Origin: Vespa crabro | Lineage: Eukaryota; Arthropoda; Insecta; Hymenoptera; Vespidae | Length of the DNA: 64,000 nt | Direction: 5' to 3' | Assembly: GCF_910589235.1 (NCBI RefSeq) | Contig: NC_060964.1 | Span: 426,571-490,570, forward strand | In this document: one piece after another, positions 62,370 to 64,000 of the stretch | Layout: every line of letters starts with the position of its first letter | Position numbering within the stretch: position 1 is the first letter of the stretch | Made by a program: the position numbers and the translations under genes | The notes under the pieces: generated by a model | What the model was told of the DNA's origin: nothing | What the model saw: only the letters and a program-made list of their open reading frames with translations | The model's database searches: none

Positions 62370-62585
62370 CATTCTCTCGTATACTCACCACCCGCTCGGT
62401 TGACCACTTATTTAGCGTTCCGCGTTCGCATGTTAGCTGCTTCTACCGGAACTAATTGAAACGTTGCTCTTAAACGCCTGTAAACACTGCTCGGAGTCGT
62501 TTCCTTGTGCATTGTCGCGCGTGTTCCGACTTACATTTGAGAGGAATGTCGAAATTGATATCAGTTCTCCGTTTGATATCAGTAT

Positions 62586-62645
<60 letters not shown>

Positions 62646-64000
62646 GTACGTTTTATATGTACTTTTTTATGGGCATGATTTTAAAGCCGAGTCAAATGTC
62701 TTTTACAATTTATATAAAAGATCCGATTCGTTTGAATGCAACAACTAAATCGATTATACGATTCTTGAGTTTTCTCATAAAAAAACTTTTATTGTTGTTT
62801 TTTATTACCTCGAGAATGATTTGGCAGAAATGTTAAAACTATGTACAATGATTCCTAATTGATAAAAACGATAATACAGTATGTACATATACGTACATTC
62901 ATGTATCTACATATTATAATCTTCAGAATTCTCATTTTTATTTGATTGAAGTTCTAAAAAGAAATTTCTAATAGAAAAAAATTGTGACTCGTTAAAAAGA
63001 CAAATATTCTTCGTTGTGTCGTCTTACGTTTATTTTTTTAGTTCTTTTTTTCTTTTCTTTCTTCTTCTTTTTCCTTATCACACGCGTGCATAAGCGCTCA
63101 ATTACACGCGCGCGTACTTTTATCGTGTAAGTCAAGAAGAAAGAGGAAGGAAAAAAAGAAGAAAAAAAAGTAGACAACGCGATCGGAGCGCTATAGTAGC
63201 TCATGAGCGAGCTTACTCAACGAAAACTATAGGGATAAGATAAGGAATCTCATAATTATTATAGTAATGCCATATATATCGCAAAGTCGTATTGCTGGCG
63301 AATAAAATTATGAGGCCGTCGAAGAACCACCTACTCGACTGACTGACTGACTGACTTACTGACTCAGATTTATAATTAGTTGTTATTTACTCGTTATAAT
63401 TTTATAGTATTGGAAGAAAAGGAAGATACCTACGTTCAAATATTTTTTTCCGATAAACATCGACCGTTCAACTCGAAGTTCGTTGTTCGTTATGAAAAAT
63501 AATTTCTTTTTCCTTTTTTATTTTTTCCTTTTTTCTTTTTTATTCTTCGCAATTCTAATTGAGCTAAAATAATAAACGAGCCTTTTATAAGATCGAACAA
63601 TTGACCACTGTCGAGAATCTCTTACTGTCACGAATGAATCCCGGTAATGATATTCTCGAAAGGGAGAAATCGATTTTTGTCATTACGAATAAAATACGAT
63701 TGTAGCTTATGGGGATCTTATCAATTTGTGCGGAAACCGTTGTTAAGGGAACCGTCAACTCGATTGAGGTGCTCGTGGCCGCCAACGAAGTTGAAAACGA
63801 ATGAAATTTTGTCGAGCTGGAAAAGAAAAAAGAACTCGTACGAGTTTCTTCGAGAGCTATGCGTGTTACTTATTCGTGCTTGGTTCGGTAGAATGTCGTA
63901 GAGGAATGAAAGAGAGAGAAAGAAGAATCTTTTAAATTCCGTGTTAACGAAAAAGGAGGAGCAAAGTGGACGACAATCCGTTCCTTCAAACCGGATTTCG
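58334..64000. other. Upstream flank of tkv, no supported gene
   Basis: A GC-rich block at 58480-58760 (near-palindromic GGCGCC...GGCGCC) is followed by AT-rich sequence with TA (58959-59001, 62596-62643) and CT arrays (62035-62087, 62336-62366). Frames at 59256-59438, 60822-61158 and 63647-63901 are open, but have no recognisable domain or splice context. It may hold distal tkv non-coding exons or enhancers. Confidence 0.5.
62035..62087. repeat. CT dinucleotide array
   Basis: About 24 CT units on the plus strand; another shorter one lies at 62336-62366. Confidence 0.95.

Overview
This is eukaryotic nuclear DNA from an insect, most likely a hymenopteran (bee, wasp or ant). The genes are interrupted by GT-AG introns, the non-coding DNA is AT-rich but full of CpG, and it is packed with long GA/CT, TA, ATA, GATA and TATG microsatellites. 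The proteins read as insect orthologues: Tkv ends in IKIV, Lark ends in RGPSPSRRFAPY, and the KAT6 tail contains MGVYTPD. The species is not identifiable from the sequence alone. No transposase, reverse transcriptase, rRNA, tRNA or CRISPR array was recognised. || Layout. (1) 1-13.3 kb, minus strand: the MYST histone acetyltransferase KAT6 (enok). Five coding exons join in phase: winged-helix/H15 module, double PHD finger, Ser/acidic linker, MYST zinc finger, then MYST catalytic core plus a long tail that runs off the left edge. GC-rich sequence at 20.3-21.4 kb is a candidate promoter for it. (2) 13.6-17.5 kb, plus strand: a possible two-exon gene for an unrecognised 68-residue protein. (3) 22.9-24.8 kb, minus strand: adenosine kinase, five exons, 345 aa. 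(4) 26.9-29.2 kb, plus strand: an F-box/LRR protein of the FBXL15/Jetlag family, three exons, 272 aa. (5) 35.2-42 kb, minus strand: the RNA-binding protein Lark, five coding exons, 356 aa. It has two tiny 3' exons, one of them hidden under a plus-strand reading frame. (6) 47.6-57.7 kb, minus strand: the BMP type I receptor thickveins, four coding exons, 511 aa, with the signal-peptide exon 8.4 kb upstream of the rest. (7) 57.8-64 kb: repeat-rich sequence upstream of tkv with no gene I can support; it contains a striking 21+21-nt inverted repeat. || Links between genes. Adenosine kinase and the F-box gene are divergent. The F-box gene and lark are convergent, and both families are known from Drosophila circadian genetics. 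FBXL15 is also tied in mammals to BMP signalling through SMURF1, and the BMP receptor Tkv lies 20 kb away. These links rest on family knowledge, not on sequence proof of co-function. || The rest is introns, UTRs and intergenic DNA dominated by microsatellites. The points most worth a second look are the hairpin at 58.2-58.3 kb, the GC-rich palindrome in the tkv 3' region, the unrecognised small plus-strand gene, the TAGTAG tandem acceptor in lark, and possible HAT-less or poly-Ser KAT6 products from retained introns. All exon borders were inferred by reading splice motifs and codon phase, without transcript data.
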